From assembly GCF_000633455.1 (NCBI RefSeq), contig NZ_AYMG01000015.1, positions 1 to 64,000 on the forward strand: a DNA stretch of 64,000 bases, given 5' to 3'. The position numbers and the translations under genes are program-made. The notes under the pieces were generated by a model, which worked only from the letters and a program-made list of their open reading frames with translations, was not told the origin of the DNA and searched no databases. This document shows positions 34,921 to 44,356 of this stretch, in pieces (the stretch's first letter is position 1; each line of letters begins with the position of its first letter). This DNA is from Pedobacter jeongneungensis. Lineage in GTDB: Bacteria > Bacteroidota > Bacteroidia > Sphingobacteriales > Sphingobacteriaceae.

Positions 34921-36285
34921 TTATCCCCTTAAATGATAACCTTTTGGTTTGGTAAAAGCCCTTAATCCCTGGTGGGATAAAGTAGCACCGATACCTGAAT
35001 ATTTTCTTCCGCTCCAGGGTAATGCTGCACTCACCCGATCGCAACAGTTCCAATAACCCGAACCTGCATCAAGCTGAGACAATATTTTTTCAGCCTTTGT
35101 CTGATCGGCTGTGTAAACTGAAGCGGTTAAGCCATAATCGGTATCTTTCATCATCTCTAATGCTTCAGCATCGTCTTTCACCTTCATAATGCCGATGATA
35201 GGGCCGAAACTTTCTTCCTGCATCACCAGCATATCATTGGTTACACCCGTTAGCACTGTTGGCTCGAAATAATAGCCTTTTCCTACAAGCGCTTTACCTC
35301 CGGTTAACAATTCAGCACCTTTATCTAAAGCATCTTTCACCTGGTTTTCCAACAGCGCTATTTGTTCTTTTCTTGCTAATGGGCCAATATAAATGCCATC
35401 GGTTGTGGGCAAACCACTTTTCCAGCTCTTAACTTCGGTAATAAAGGCATTTAAATAATCGTCATAATTTTTCTCGTGTACGTAAATGCGCTCAACGGAG
35501 CAACAGCTTTGTCCGTTATTGTAAAAAGCGCCATCAGCTGTACCCACAGCAGCAGCAGCTACATCGGCTACATCATCGGCAATATACAAGGGATCTTTGC
35601 CGCCTAACTCCAACTGACATGGAACCATTTTTGCAGCCACTTTTCCGTAGATCAATTTTCCTGTTTTGTAAGAGCCTGTAAAGAAATAGCCATTAAAGTC
35701 CATTTCTAACAAGGTTGCACCGGTTTCTTTGGCTCCAATGGCGATATGGAAAACATCATCGGGCACCCCCGCTTTTTTTAACAGTTTTTCGATCTGTAGT
35801 CCGGTTAAAGTGGCATGTTCTGAAGGTTTGTACATCACTGCATTACCACTTAAAAGTGCCGGAATAAAAACATTTACACCAACCAGGTAGGGGTAGTTCC
35901 AGGCCGAAATGTTGCAGACCACACCTAAAGGTTCATATTTAATAACCTCTTTCAAACCCGGTTCATCAACCATCACCTCATCAGCCAGATATTTTTCGGC
36001 ATTAGCCAGCATCCATTTAATGCGTGCCCTTGCACCGTTAATTTCATTACGCGATTGCTGTAAAGGTTTGCCCACTTCGCTGGTTAATACCGGCGCCAGT
36101 TTTTCTATTTCAGCTTCCAGTAAATCACTGAACTTAGCGATCACTAAAATCCTTTCCTGAAGGGTTTTATTTGCCCATAGCGGCTGCGCTTCTTTTAAAG
36201 TATCAAATTTTAGCTGAAGCGTGGATGAATTGTCCTCCTCCAAACTGGTAATAATTTCTTCTGTTGCCGGGTTGATGATCTGCAT
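34921..36285 (-). CDS. Aldehyde dehydrogenase
   Basis: NAD(P)-dependent oxidation of an aldehyde to an acid. The 454 residues cover the family: N-I-S-A-W-N-Y-P-Y near 130, the cofactor-site G-S-Y-K-T-G-K, catalytic E in L-E-L-G-G-K-D, and the nucleophile in G-Q-S-C-C at residues 261-262 (C261 by alignment, with an adjacent second cysteine). The motif E-E-S-F-G-P follows. It sits in the block with a permease, GS-like ligase, alcohol dehydrogenase and amidotransferase, where it would oxidise the gamma-glutamyl aldehyde, as PuuC does in putrescine degradation. Substrate use is inferred from context only. Confidence 0.92.
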   Translation of the reverse strand: MQIINPATEEIITSLEEDNSSTLQLKFDTLKEAQPLWANKTLQERILVIAKFSDLLEAEIEKLAPVLTSEVGKPLQQSRNEINGARARIKWMLANAEKYLADEVMVDEPGLKEVIKYEPLGVVCNISAWNYPYLVGVNVFIPALLSGNAVMYKPSEHATLTGLQIEKLLKKAGVPDDVFHIAIGAKETGATLLEMDFNGYFFTGSYKTGKLIYGKVAAKMVPCQLELGGKDPLYIADDVADVAAAAVGTADGAFYNNGQSCCSVERIYVHEKNYDDYLNAFITEVKSWKSGLPTTDGIYIGPLARKEQIALLENQVKDALDKGAELLTGGKALVGKGYYFEPTVLTGVTNDMLVMQEESFGPIIGIMKVKDDAEALEMMKDTDYGLTASVYTADQTKAEKILSQLDAGSGYWNCCDRVSAALPWSGRKYSGIGATLSHQGLRAFTKPKGYHLRG

Positions 36286-36312
36286 TTTAAAATGATTTGT
36301 AGATTAAAGCAA

Positions 36313-37032
36313 TTATACAGATTGAAGTTTTATTTGCGAATTGATTGCATGAATAAATGCCTCGTGTATATTTTTGCTAAATGGACTGTGCCGATTTTTT
36401 AAACGTTCAGGATGCCATTGTACGAATAATAAAAAGGATTTTCCTTCGGGCTCTAATCGTTCCATGGCTTCGGTAACCCCATCAGGAGAAATTGCGCTCA
36501 CTACAAGCCCTTTTCCTGTTCTATCGGTACTTTGGTGGTGGTTACTATTTACCAATCCTTTATCCGTATTTACAATCTGATTGAGCCATGAAGACGGATT
36601 CACCAAAATTTCGTGATAGCGGTCTGATTTATCGTGCATTTTAGAATGATCAAATTTCCCCCAGGTTGCGATGTCGGGGATTAAAGTGCCACCGAAAAAT
36701 ACATTGCCTACCTGCATGCCGCGGCATATACCTAAAACCGGGATTGAATGGGCTTCGGTATAGGTTAAAACCTTAAATTCAAATTCATCGCGTTTTTCAT
36801 CGATATCATCCTCATAACAATAAGGATAATACTCGGGCTGATTATAAAACTTAGGATGTACGTCTTCACCACCGGTTAAAACAATACCGTCGCATTTTTT
36901 GACCTCTTTAAAATTGTCAAGCTTATATCCGAGCTGGATTACCTCTACGTTTTCGTTGCAGGATAAAACCCAATCCCGGTAAATGGCGTACTTACTGCAA
37001 TCGGTAACGCCAATAATTATTTTATCAGACAT
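36313..37032 (-). CDS. Class I glutamine amidotransferase-like gamma-glutamyl hydrolase (PuuD-like)
   Basis: Member of the peptidase C26/PuuD group, which cuts gamma-glutamyl amides. The protein has 239 residues, with nucleophile C103 in G-I-C-R-G-M-Q, the earlier G-G-E-D-V-H-P typical of the gamma-glutamyl-GABA hydrolase branch, and the histidine and glutamate in W-H-P-E near residue 208. It lies between the aldehyde and alcohol dehydrogenase genes on the same strand, 27 bp before the former. In this setting it should release glutamate from the oxidised gamma-glutamyl product. Confidence 0.92.
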   Translation of the reverse strand: MSDKIIIGVTDCSKYAIYRDWVLSCNENVEVIQLGYKLDNFKEVKKCDGIVLTGGEDVHPKFYNQPEYYPYCYEDDIDEKRDEFEFKVLTYTEAHSIPVLGICRGMQVGNVFFGGTLIPDIATWGKFDHSKMHDKSDRYHEILVNPSSWLNQIVNTDKGLVNSNHHQSTDRTGKGLVVSAISPDGVTEAMERLEPEGKSFLLFVQWHPERLKNRHSPFSKNIHEAFIHAINSQIKLQSV

Positions 37033-37047
37033 AGTCCATTATGTTTT

Positions 37048-37143
37048 TACCACAGATTTTCACAGATAAACACAGATTTGGATTGTGATTTTATTTAAGT
37101 AACACCACCTTTTATCTGTGTTCATCCTCTTTATCTGTGGTTA
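37048..37143. repeat. Inverted repeat of ACCACAGAT...ATCTGTGGT type (family F)
   Basis: ACCACAGATTTTCACAGATA and AACACAGATTT on the left face ATCTGTGTTCATC and TTATCTGTGGTTA on the right. A fragment (TCACAGATT...ACACAGATTTT) is seen near 20750-20779 after rplY. Lying between two genes of the amine block, it could affect read-through. Confidence 0.8.
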
Positions 37144-37152
37144 ATGATTACT

Positions 37153-38301
37153 TTAAAGAGCACTTAAGTACAATTGTTTAAAATCTTCTCTGCTTACCGG
37201 TTTAGGGTTATTTGGATGTGCAAAATCTGCAAATGCTAAGTCGGCAAGTGTTTCTATGTGTTCATTTTTAACGCCAATATCACTCAATTTATGCGGAATA
37301 TTGACTTTTGTATTCAAATCGAACAGATATTTTACAACCGCATCGCCACTTTCATCTTTAAGCTCGAGTGCTCGGGCAATTTTTTTAAACCGGTCTTCAA
37401 AACCAGCAATGTTGAACTGCATGCCATAAGGAATATTTACGGCATTGGCTAAGCCATGATGAGTATCTAAAAGAGAAGAAAGGGGGTGCGCTAACGAGTG
37501 GACTACGCCTAAACCTTTTTGAAAAGCAATGGCCCCCATCATCGAAGCCATTAACATTTTACTGCGGCTTTCTAAATCGGGGCTGTTGGTTGCCCGTTCT
37601 AAGGAATCTTTGATCAACGAAATACCTTCTAAAGCAATACCATCACACATGGGGTGGAAATTTTTGGCCAGATAGGCTTCCATATTGTGCGTAAGGGCGT
37701 CCATACCTGTTGCAGCGGTGATAAATGGTGGTAAATCCATGGTTAACTCCGGATCTGCAAAAACGATCTGTGCCATTAATTTTGGTGAAAACAGGATTTT
37801 TTTCTGATGACTTTCATCGTCTGCGATAATGGCGCTGCGCCCCACCTCACTTCCGGTACCTGATGTGGTTGGTATGGTAATAAAATGGGGAACCTCATTG
37901 GTGACGTAAATATCACCACCGATTAAATCATCATATTTAAATAAATCTTCGCGATGGTTAACACGCAGGACAATGGCACGGGCAACATCCAAAGCGGCAC
38001 CTCCTCCAATACCAATAATGCTATCGCGATGGGTAGCATCCCAGGCATCAGTACCTTTGTAAACATCGCTTTTTACAGGGTTTTTGTGTATGTCGCTAAA
38101 AACCTCAACAGAAATGTTTTTAGCCTTTAAATCTTCAATAATTCTTTTAAAAAACGGAAGCTGTGCAATAGTAGGGTCGGTAACAATTAAGGGCGCTTTT
38201 AAATTGTTCTTAATTAGGTATGCTGGCAATTCTTTTACCGAACCTGCACCAAAACGGATGGTTGTAGGAAAATTAAACTGATGGATTTTATCAAATATCA
38301 T
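37153..38301 (-). CDS. Iron-containing alcohol dehydrogenase
   Basis: Family III (Fe-dependent) NAD(P) alcohol dehydrogenase of 382 residues. The N-terminal nucleotide-binding part has G-I-G-G-G-A-A-L-D and T-I-P-T-T-S-G-T-G-S-E, and the C-terminal helical part has the metal ligands in G-M-D-A-L-T-H, V-H-S-L-A-H-P-L and D-T-H-H-G-L-A-N-A. In the amine block it would oxidise the alcohol group of a gamma-glutamylated amino alcohol to the aldehyde. Pathways for polyamines use an amine oxidase at this step instead, so its presence points to an amino-alcohol substrate. Confidence 0.94.
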   Translation of the reverse strand: MIFDKIHQFNFPTTIRFGAGSVKELPAYLIKNNLKAPLIVTDPTIAQLPFFKRIIEDLKAKNISVEVFSDIHKNPVKSDVYKGTDAWDATHRDSIIGIGGGAALDVARAIVLRVNHREDLFKYDDLIGGDIYVTNEVPHFITIPTTSGTGSEVGRSAIIADDESHQKKILFSPKLMAQIVFADPELTMDLPPFITAATGMDALTHNMEAYLAKNFHPMCDGIALEGISLIKDSLERATNSPDLESRSKMLMASMMGAIAFQKGLGVVHSLAHPLSSLLDTHHGLANAVNIPYGMQFNIAGFEDRFKKIARALELKDESGDAVVKYLFDLNTKVNIPHKLSDIGVKNEHIETLADLAFADFAHPNNPKPVSREDFKQLYLSAL

Positions 38302-38339
38302 GATATTCTTATTTTACTGTTTTAGGTATTTAGGACCCA

Positions 38340-38510
38340 TTCTTCATAATTTATTTTACCACCTAAGGCTGTGTTATTATCTTATTATATTATGAACCTG
38401 ACAGTCGACGATTAACTACGGTGTTCTAAGGTGGCTTAGGTGGTCAACATTTTAGCATGTTCTATTTATTTACCACCTTAGGCACCTGAGCCCACCTAAG
38501 GTTAGATGTT
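38340..38510. repeat. CACCTAAGG-type repeats
   Basis: ACCACCTAAGG, AAGGTGGCTTAGGTGGT, ACCACCTTAGGCACCTGAG and CCACCTAAGG are scattered here in both directions and can pair with each other. A family B half copy (TTCCCAATCAAGTTGGGAAT...) follows at 38538-38562. Confidence 0.6.
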
Positions 38511-38567
38511 AAAAAATATTCCCCTAAGTCATTAGGGTTCCCAATCAAGTTGGGAATGACGACTCTA

Positions 38568-39929
38568 CTAAATAATTTCTAAATACCTTTTCAACTCCCA
38601 ATCGGTTACTACTTTGGCATATTGCTTACATTCCCATTCGCGTGTCATGGTAAAATGATTAACGAAATCTTCGCCCAATAATGTTGCAGCAAGATCAGAA
38701 TTTTTCATCTTTTGTGTAGCCTCGAATAAATTGCGTGATAATGTACCATTGGATAAATCAGTATATCCGTTTCCTTTTGTAGCAGGCTGTTCCAATTTAA
38801 GGTTGTTTTTAACGCCATATATTCCGGCAGCCAGGCAAGCCGAAAGTGCTAAGTACGGATTGGTATCAGATCCTACTATTCTGGTTTCTAAACGCGAAGC
38901 CTTTTTGCTTCCAGGCAACGCCCGTAATGCCGTAGTGCGGTTATCAATCCCCCAGGTTACTGTAGTTGGTGCCCATGCGCCCTCAACCAAACGTTTATAA
39001 CTGTTTATGGTAGGGGCAATCATCGGTAAGAGGTATGGCAGGCAATGCAGCTGACCAGCGATATAACTTTTCATTGTTTCACTCATTTTATTTGCATCTC
39101 GATCATCATAAAAAAGGTTGATCTTATTGTTGCTGTCCCATAAACTTTGATGCACATGGCCGCTGCAACCAGGTAAGGTTTCGCTTATTTTAGCCATAAA
39201 AGTTGCCAGGATACCATGTTTATAGGCAATTTCTTTTACGGCTGTTTTAAATAAAATAGCCTGATCGGCAGCTTTTAGTGCAGGAGCGTATTTTATAGCA
39301 GCTTCGTAAACCCCCGGACCGGTTTCGGTATGCAAACCTTCAATGGGGATATCGAATTTATTAAGCAATTCGAACAGGTCGCTCATAAATTCATTCCGGT
39401 AAGTGCTTCTCAAAATGGAATAACCAAACATACCCGGACTTAAAGGTTTCAAATTGGCAAAACCCTTTTCATGGATGGTTTCTGGTGTTTCTGAAAAATT
39501 GAACCACTCAAATTCCTGTGCAAAAAGCGGTGAGAAGCCTTCATTTTCACATTCTGTAATCAGTTTTTTTAATAATTGCCTCGGGCAAACAAAATTTGGT
39601 TCGTCCTGATCATCAATAAAATCTCCAAGAAAGAATGGTACGTCATTTTCCCATGGAATTTTCCGAAAAGTTGAGAGATCGATTTTCACCTGAGCATCTG
39701 GATAACCCGTATGCCAACCTGTATATTTCCCGTTTTCGTAAGCCACATCGCCCGCATCCCAGCCGAAAGTAACATCACAGAAGCTCAGGCGACCTTCAAC
39801 CAAAGAAGCAAATTTTTCGGCAGCTACATATTTTCCTCTTAAAATGCCGTCGATATCGGCAACGGCTAATTTTACTTTTCCAGACGGATGATTTTTTACA
39901 TAATCAAGAATTTCTTTGCTCGTACTCAT
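38568..39929 (-). CDS. Glutamine synthetase-like gamma-glutamylamine ligase
   Basis: ATP-dependent ligase of the glutamine synthetase superfamily (453 residues), nearer to the PuuA/GlnT/IpuC group, which joins glutamate to amines, than to ordinary GlnA. Seen are the N-terminal beta-grasp part (V-A-D-I-D-G-I-L-R-G-K), the catalytic E in A-Q-E-F-E-W-F, the second metal site H-T-E-T-G-P-G-V-Y-E, G-C-S-G-H-V-H-Q-S-L, N-S-Y-K-R-L and W-A-P-T-T-V-T-W-G-I-D-N-R-T, and R-L-E-T-R. The adenylylation-site tyrosine region of GlnA is absent. Its ATG overlaps the permease stop codon by one base (TAATG), so the two are coupled: a transported amine is probably its substrate. Confidence 0.92.
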   Translation of the reverse strand: MSTSKEILDYVKNHPSGKVKLAVADIDGILRGKYVAAEKFASLVEGRLSFCDVTFGWDAGDVAYENGKYTGWHTGYPDAQVKIDLSTFRKIPWENDVPFFLGDFIDDQDEPNFVCPRQLLKKLITECENEGFSPLFAQEFEWFNFSETPETIHEKGFANLKPLSPGMFGYSILRSTYRNEFMSDLFELLNKFDIPIEGLHTETGPGVYEAAIKYAPALKAADQAILFKTAVKEIAYKHGILATFMAKISETLPGCSGHVHQSLWDSNNKINLFYDDRDANKMSETMKSYIAGQLHCLPYLLPMIAPTINSYKRLVEGAWAPTTVTWGIDNRTTALRALPGSKKASRLETRIVGSDTNPYLALSACLAAGIYGVKNNLKLEQPATKGNGYTDLSNGTLSRNLFEATQKMKNSDLAATLLGEDFVNHFTMTREWECKQYAKVVTDWELKRYLEII

Positions 39930-41242
39930 TAATCTGCCTTTTTAAAAATTTTATATAGAAGAAATATGCCTAAAACGATGCTGGTGTAAATTAAACCTAA
40001 TTTAAGATTATAAATCAGCATTGCGATGAAAGAAACACAGGAAATAATTAATGCAATAATGGGAAATAGCGGGTAAACAGGCGTTTTAAAAGGTCTTGCC
40101 ATTTCAGGACTGTTTTTTCGGAGTACCATTACCGAAACCATCGATATGATGTATAAAGTTAAGGCGCCAAACACAGAAATGATAATAATCTCAGCAGTTT
40201 TACCAGATAAAAGTGCAATGATACCAATCACCATATTACCAATCAGCGCATTAGCAGGGGTTTGAAATTTTGGAGAAATTTTGCCCAAAATAGCAGGGAT
40301 GCTTTTTACCCTGCCCATTTCGTAGGTAGACCTGCCAGCTGCTAAAACCAATCCATGGAATGAGGCGACCAAACCAAATAAGCCAACGGTAATGAGTAAG
40401 TGGTACATTAAATGATTATCTCCGGTTATCATCGAAAGTGCGAGGGGAAGAGGTGAATCGGAAGTTTCGCCCGATTTGCCGTTTTTATACACGATGGCTT
40501 CCCAGCCGCCAATGCCAATGGTAGAAATAAAAACCAGTACACATAATACAACCAGGGTAAATATGCCCCAGCCAAAACCTTTGCTGATGTCTTGTTGTGG
40601 ATTTTTGGTCTCTTCGGCTACATTTGCGACCCCTTCAATACCCAGAAAAAACCAGATGGCAAAAGGGATAGCTGCGAAAATACCACTCCAGCCATTAGGG
40701 AAACTATTGTGTGTCAGATTTTCTGTATGAAATTTCGGCAGTGTAATCCCTGAGAACAAGAGTAGTTCGCCAACAGCTAAAACGGTAATAATGACTTCAA
40801 AAGTGGCCGCAGCCTTTATACCATAAACATTTAAAGCGGTGAAAATAAAATAAACAGCAATGGCGCTTGTAAGGACGGGAACCTGCGGGAAAAACGCATT
40901 AAAATAAGCACCAATGGCAAATGCAATGGCTGGCGGAGCAAATATAAATTCGACCATTTGAGCAATACCAGCAATAAAACCGATGTTTTTGCCCAGGGCC
41001 GTATTCGCATAATCGAAAACTCCACCTGCCTTTGGTATGGCGCAGGCCAATTCGGCATAACTGAAACTAAAGGTTACATACATTACCATGATGGCAACCG
41101 TAGCGATGGCCATACCCAGGGTGCCACCTTTTTCGAGGCCTAAATTCCAGCCGAAATACATTCCCGAAATTACATAACCAACACCAAGCCCCCACAGCAT
41201 AAACGGGGTAAGTGTTTTCTTTAAGCCATCTTTTTGTTCCAT
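39929..41242 (-). CDS. Ethanolamine-type APC family permease
   Basis: Twelve-helix transporter of the amino acid-polyamine-organocation superfamily, 437 residues. The N-terminal part (G-L-G-V-G-Y-V-I-S-G, F-G-W-N-L-G-L, S-Y-A-E-L-A-C-A-I-P-K-A-G-G, F-A-P-P-A-I-A) strongly resembles the bacterial ethanolamine permease branch (Eat). F-L-G-I-E-G-V-A-N-V-A-E-E-T in the middle is also typical. It is the first gene of the minus-strand block and is coupled to the GS-like ligase. Precise substrate is inferred. Confidence 0.9.
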   Translation of the reverse strand: MEQKDGLKKTLTPFMLWGLGVGYVISGMYFGWNLGLEKGGTLGMAIATVAIMVMYVTFSFSYAELACAIPKAGGVFDYANTALGKNIGFIAGIAQMVEFIFAPPAIAFAIGAYFNAFFPQVPVLTSAIAVYFIFTALNVYGIKAAATFEVIITVLAVGELLLFSGITLPKFHTENLTHNSFPNGWSGIFAAIPFAIWFFLGIEGVANVAEETKNPQQDISKGFGWGIFTLVVLCVLVFISTIGIGGWEAIVYKNGKSGETSDSPLPLALSMITGDNHLMYHLLITVGLFGLVASFHGLVLAAGRSTYEMGRVKSIPAILGKISPKFQTPANALIGNMVIGIIALLSGKTAEIIIISVFGALTLYIISMVSVMVLRKNSPEMARPFKTPVYPLFPIIALIISCVSFIAMLIYNLKLGLIYTSIVLGIFLLYKIFKKAD

Positions 41243-41378
41243 TTTAAGGATTTATAAGATTTAAATAGGTTTATATGATTTGCTCGAAAATGATAAACTA
41301 TTAGCCTCGGTATCTGATGTTTAAAGTAGTAATTATTTTTTGGTTAAGGAGATAATATATTTCATTTCTGATTAAAAT

Positions 41379-41410
41379 AAAAAAAACCAATGCCTGAGCA
41401 TTGGTTTCAA
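41379..41410 (-). terminator. Terminator of the YiaA-like gene (minus strand)
   Basis: AAACCAATGC pairs with GCATTGGTTT around CTGA, with a long T-run on the minus strand. Confidence 0.9.
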
Positions 41411-41437
41411 TAAATTTGTTAAGAATAGGCTATGCGA

Positions 41438-41845
41438 CTATTCCGAATTACGGTTTTTATTTACAATCTGGCTGTCTCTCGTGTTTTTCTGCACCGTAAT
41501 GGCACCAAATAGAGAGAGTAAAAAGGCAAAGGCATAAAACCCTTTTTCGCTGGGTAACAATGTGGCATTCCACAAACCAATTACCAGTAAGGTGATGGTT
41601 AATAGCGTAGAAAACCAGCTGATACCGTAATAAATTTCAGTAACAGGAATTCCTTCCAGTTTATCGCGAACAGCTTTTTGTAAAGAGATTACGGCGAAAA
41701 GGCCAAACATCAATACCGTAAAATAATATCCTTTTTCGTTAAGAAGCATATCAGAACGCCACAAGCCTACAATAAAGCCGATCATTCCGATACCTAATGC
41801 CATCCAGGCCGCAGCCACGAATGCATTCGATGGTTTTTGATTCAT
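41438..41845 (-). CDS. YiaA/YiaB-like inner membrane protein
   Basis: Protein of 135 residues with four membrane helices arranged as two similar pairs: I-G-F-I-V-G-L-W-R-S-D and V-I-G-L-W-N-A-T-L-L-P-S-E-K-G-F-Y are repeated motifs, as in the YiaA/YiaB family. Function is unknown in this family. It is read from the minus strand, alone, ending at a good terminator. Confidence 0.9.
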   Translation of the reverse strand: MNQKPSNAFVAAAWMALGIGMIGFIVGLWRSDMLLNEKGYYFTVLMFGLFAVISLQKAVRDKLEGIPVTEIYYGISWFSTLLTITLLVIGLWNATLLPSEKGFYAFAFLLSLFGAITVQKNTRDSQIVNKNRNSE

Positions 41846-42029
41846 TGTTTTGAGATTTAATTTATTTCAATAGAAAACGTTAAAGATTTCTGAATGTTAT
41901 TATTTGTCTAATATATAAATTGCTTGCAAATAAGGACTAATTTAAATCGACGCGTTTTTACTTTAACTTATTTTGACAGGATAGATAAAAACATTATCCG
42001 TGCTTTAGGGTTAATCATTTTAAACACTT

Positions 42030-42037
42030 TATCTTAG
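42030..42037 (+). promoter_or_regulatory. -7-like element of the NAD(P)HX repair gene, four bases before the start
   Basis: TATCTTAG differs from TAnnTTTG at one position and ends four bases before the ATG. Confidence 0.5.
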
Positions 42038-42041
42038 TAAG

Positions 42042-43538
42042 ATGCGAACGTTGCTAACTTCTGCCCAAATGCGCAGTGCCGATCAGTTTACCATTGCCAA
42101 TAAACCAATTGCTTCTATTGATCTGATGGAAAAAGCCGCCAGGGCCTTTGTTCAAAGTTTTTTGAGAGATGAATTTGATACCAGTAAAAGTGTTGCTATT
42201 TTTTGTGGAAAGGGAAATAATGGCGGCGATGGACTAGCTATTGCCCATTTGCTGTTGGCTAATGGTTATCAAAATATAAAAGTTTATATCATCAACGTCA
42301 GTAACAAGCAAAGTGATGATTTTGCCATTAACCTGCAACGGATGGACGAATCGCGCTGTAAAAAAGTAGTAATTAACCAACCTTCGGATCTGAAAAGCCT
42401 GAAAGCAGATTTAGTGATCGATGCCATTTTAGGTTCGGGTTTAAATAAAACGCTAACAGGCGATTATGAAGAACTGGTTCAGTTTATCAACAAGCAGCAT
42501 AAAAAGGTGTATGCTGTTGATGTACCTACTGGTTTTTTTGCTGAAGGAAAATTACCTGAAGTGTATAACGGAATAAAAGCCTATAAAACAATCTCATTTC
42601 AACGTCCAAAGATTAACTTTTTCTTTCCCGAATCTGCAGTTGCAACCGAAAAATTTGAAGTAGTGGAAATTGACTTGGATGAAGGGTTTATTCAAAAACA
42701 GGATGCCGATTTTCAGTTGATTGAAGAAAGTGATATTCAAAACATCCTTCGGCCCCGGAAATTGTTTAGCCATAAAGGTACTTATGGCCATGGATTGATT
42801 ATAGCGGGCAATACCGATACCATGGGTGCGGCTTTACTCTCTTCAATGGCTTGTTTGCATACTGGTGCAGGTTTAACTACCGCTTGCATTCCACAGAGTG
42901 GATTAACAGCATTAAATACCAGCTTACCCGAAGTGATGGCATTGCCAAGAGACGAATATACGAGGATTGAAGACCCTAAAAAATATCAGGCCATAGCTAT
43001 TGGACCAGGTTTAGGGACCGATCCTGAAAATGAAAAATTACTGGAAAGTTTGATACTCGCCAAACAACCTTTAATCATTGATGCAGATGCGTTGAATATA
43101 CTGGGCGAAAGAAGGGATCTGATCGATAAACTTTCCCCCAATGCCATTCTTACACCCCATATGAAAGAGTTTGATCGATTATTCGGCGAACATGAAAGCT
43201 GGTGGGATAGGGTGCAATCGGCCAGAGAAAATGCGAAAAAATTAAAGATTGTTATCGTGCTTAAAAATCAATATACTTTCATTTGTCTGCCAACAGGTAA
43301 AATACTGATCAATCCAACTGGTAATCCGGCAATGGCACAAGGGGGGATGGGTGATATCTTAACCGGAATTATTGCAGGCTTTGTGGCTCAGCAATATACG
43401 GCAACAGATGCTGCTATTTTAGCCTGTTACATTCATGGAAAGGCTGGTGATGAGCTGGCTCATGAACACTTTGTGGTTACCGCTTCGCAAGTGGCTAAAA
43501 GAATATCAAGAGAAATTAAAATACTCATCTCCAGATAG
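42042..43538 (+). CDS. nnr: Bifunctional NAD(P)H-hydrate epimerase/dehydratase
   Basis: Repairs damaged (hydrated) NADH and NADPH. The 498 residues hold an N-terminal YjeF_N epimerase domain (about 1-215, with G-K-G-N-N-G-G-D-G and D-A-I-L-G-S-G-L) and a C-terminal ADP-dependent NAD(P)HX dehydratase of the YjeF_C/ribokinase-like type (about 225-498, with H-K-G-T-Y-G-H, A-I-G-P-G-L-G-T-D, D-A-D-A-L-N and the G-N-P-A-M-A-Q-G-G-M-G-D-I-L-T-G catalytic motif). Length and order match Nnr. It is probably leaderless. Confidence 0.96.
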   Translation: MRTLLTSAQMRSADQFTIANKPIASIDLMEKAARAFVQSFLRDEFDTSKSVAIFCGKGNNGGDGLAIAHLLLANGYQNIKVYIINVSNKQSDDFAINLQRMDESRCKKVVINQPSDLKSLKADLVIDAILGSGLNKTLTGDYEELVQFINKQHKKVYAVDVPTGFFAEGKLPEVYNGIKAYKTISFQRPKINFFFPESAVATEKFEVVEIDLDEGFIQKQDADFQLIEESDIQNILRPRKLFSHKGTYGHGLIIAGNTDTMGAALLSSMACLHTGAGLTTACIPQSGLTALNTSLPEVMALPRDEYTRIEDPKKYQAIAIGPGLGTDPENEKLLESLILAKQPLIIDADALNILGERRDLIDKLSPNAILTPHMKEFDRLFGEHESWWDRVQSARENAKKLKIVIVLKNQYTFICLPTGKILINPTGNPAMAQGGMGDILTGIIAGFVAQQYTATDAAILACYIHGKAGDELAHEHFVVTASQVAKRISREIKILISR

Positions 43539-43654
43539 TTTTAATTTATGCATGTGGAAAAAAAATGATGATGTTCTACTATCTTTCTAGTTAATAATTT
43601 ATAGTTTAAGGGAATATTTTAATCAGATATCTTAAAACGGAAAACTAAATTATT

Positions 43655-44356
43655 ATGGCACAAAAAGAGTACACGCTGAACGAACTCATTAAGGAATCAG
43701 CAGAAAACCCGGCAGAAAACGATTTTTTTGAACTGGAAAAACCTGCCATGCTCGAAGTTAACCTGAAAAATCAAAAGATTTTAGCCAAAGCCGGTTCCAT
43801 GGTGGCTTACATCGGCAATATCGATTTTAAAAGAGAAGGTTTATTAAGCAAGGGTTTGGGCGGTTTATTAAAGAAAGCCATCTCTGGCGAAGGTACCTCG
43901 CTCATGCATGCCACAGGAACAGGTAAGCTGTATCTAGCCGACGAAGGCAAGAAAGTTAAAATTATCAAACTACAAAACGAATCGGTTTTTGTAAACGGAA
44001 ATGATGTACTCGCCTTGGAAGAGAACATCAAAAACGAAATTAAAATGTTGAAAAGCATTGCAGGAATGATGAGTGGCGGTTTATTTCAGGTAAAACTATC
44101 GGGCAGTGGTTATATTGCCATTACCACCCACGGCGAACCGATCTTATTGAGGGTTTCGGCCAACCAACCTGTATATACAGATCCTAATGCTACGGTGGCC
44201 TGGTCTGAAAATTTAACGCCAAATATCAAAACCAATTTAACTTTCGGTTCTTTTATCGGGAGGGGAAGTGGTGAATCTTTTCAATTGGAGTTTTTTGGTG
44301 AAGGCTGGGTACTGGTACAGCCTTATGAAGAGGTGAAATACGCAGCGAAGTCTTAG
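43655..44356 (+). CDS. AIM24 family protein
   Basis: Protein of 233 residues of the AIM24/TIGR00266 beta-strand family (M-L-E-V-N-L, G-S-M-V-A-Y-I-G, A-T-G-T-G-K-L-Y-L-A-D, F-V-N-G-N-D-V-L-A and L-L-R-V-S). The family has no firmly known biochemical role; the yeast member is mitochondrial. It ends with Y-E-E-V-K-Y-A-A-K-S. The last 14 codons recur as a separate remnant at 44649-44693, pointing to a lost tandem copy. Confidence 0.92.
   Translation: MAQKEYTLNELIKESAENPAENDFFELEKPAMLEVNLKNQKILAKAGSMVAYIGNIDFKREGLLSKGLGGLLKKAISGEGTSLMHATGTGKLYLADEGKKVKIIKLQNESVFVNGNDVLALEENIKNEIKMLKSIAGMMSGGLFQVKLSGSGYIAITTHGEPILLRVSANQPVYTDPNATVAWSENLTPNIKTNLTFGSFIGRGSGESFQLEFFGEGWVLVQPYEEVKYAAKS

Noticed and set aside
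41243..41437. Possible riboswitch upstream of the permease gene
   Set aside because: Only AT-rich DNA and the terminator of the neighbouring gene are seen; no conserved aptamer pattern.
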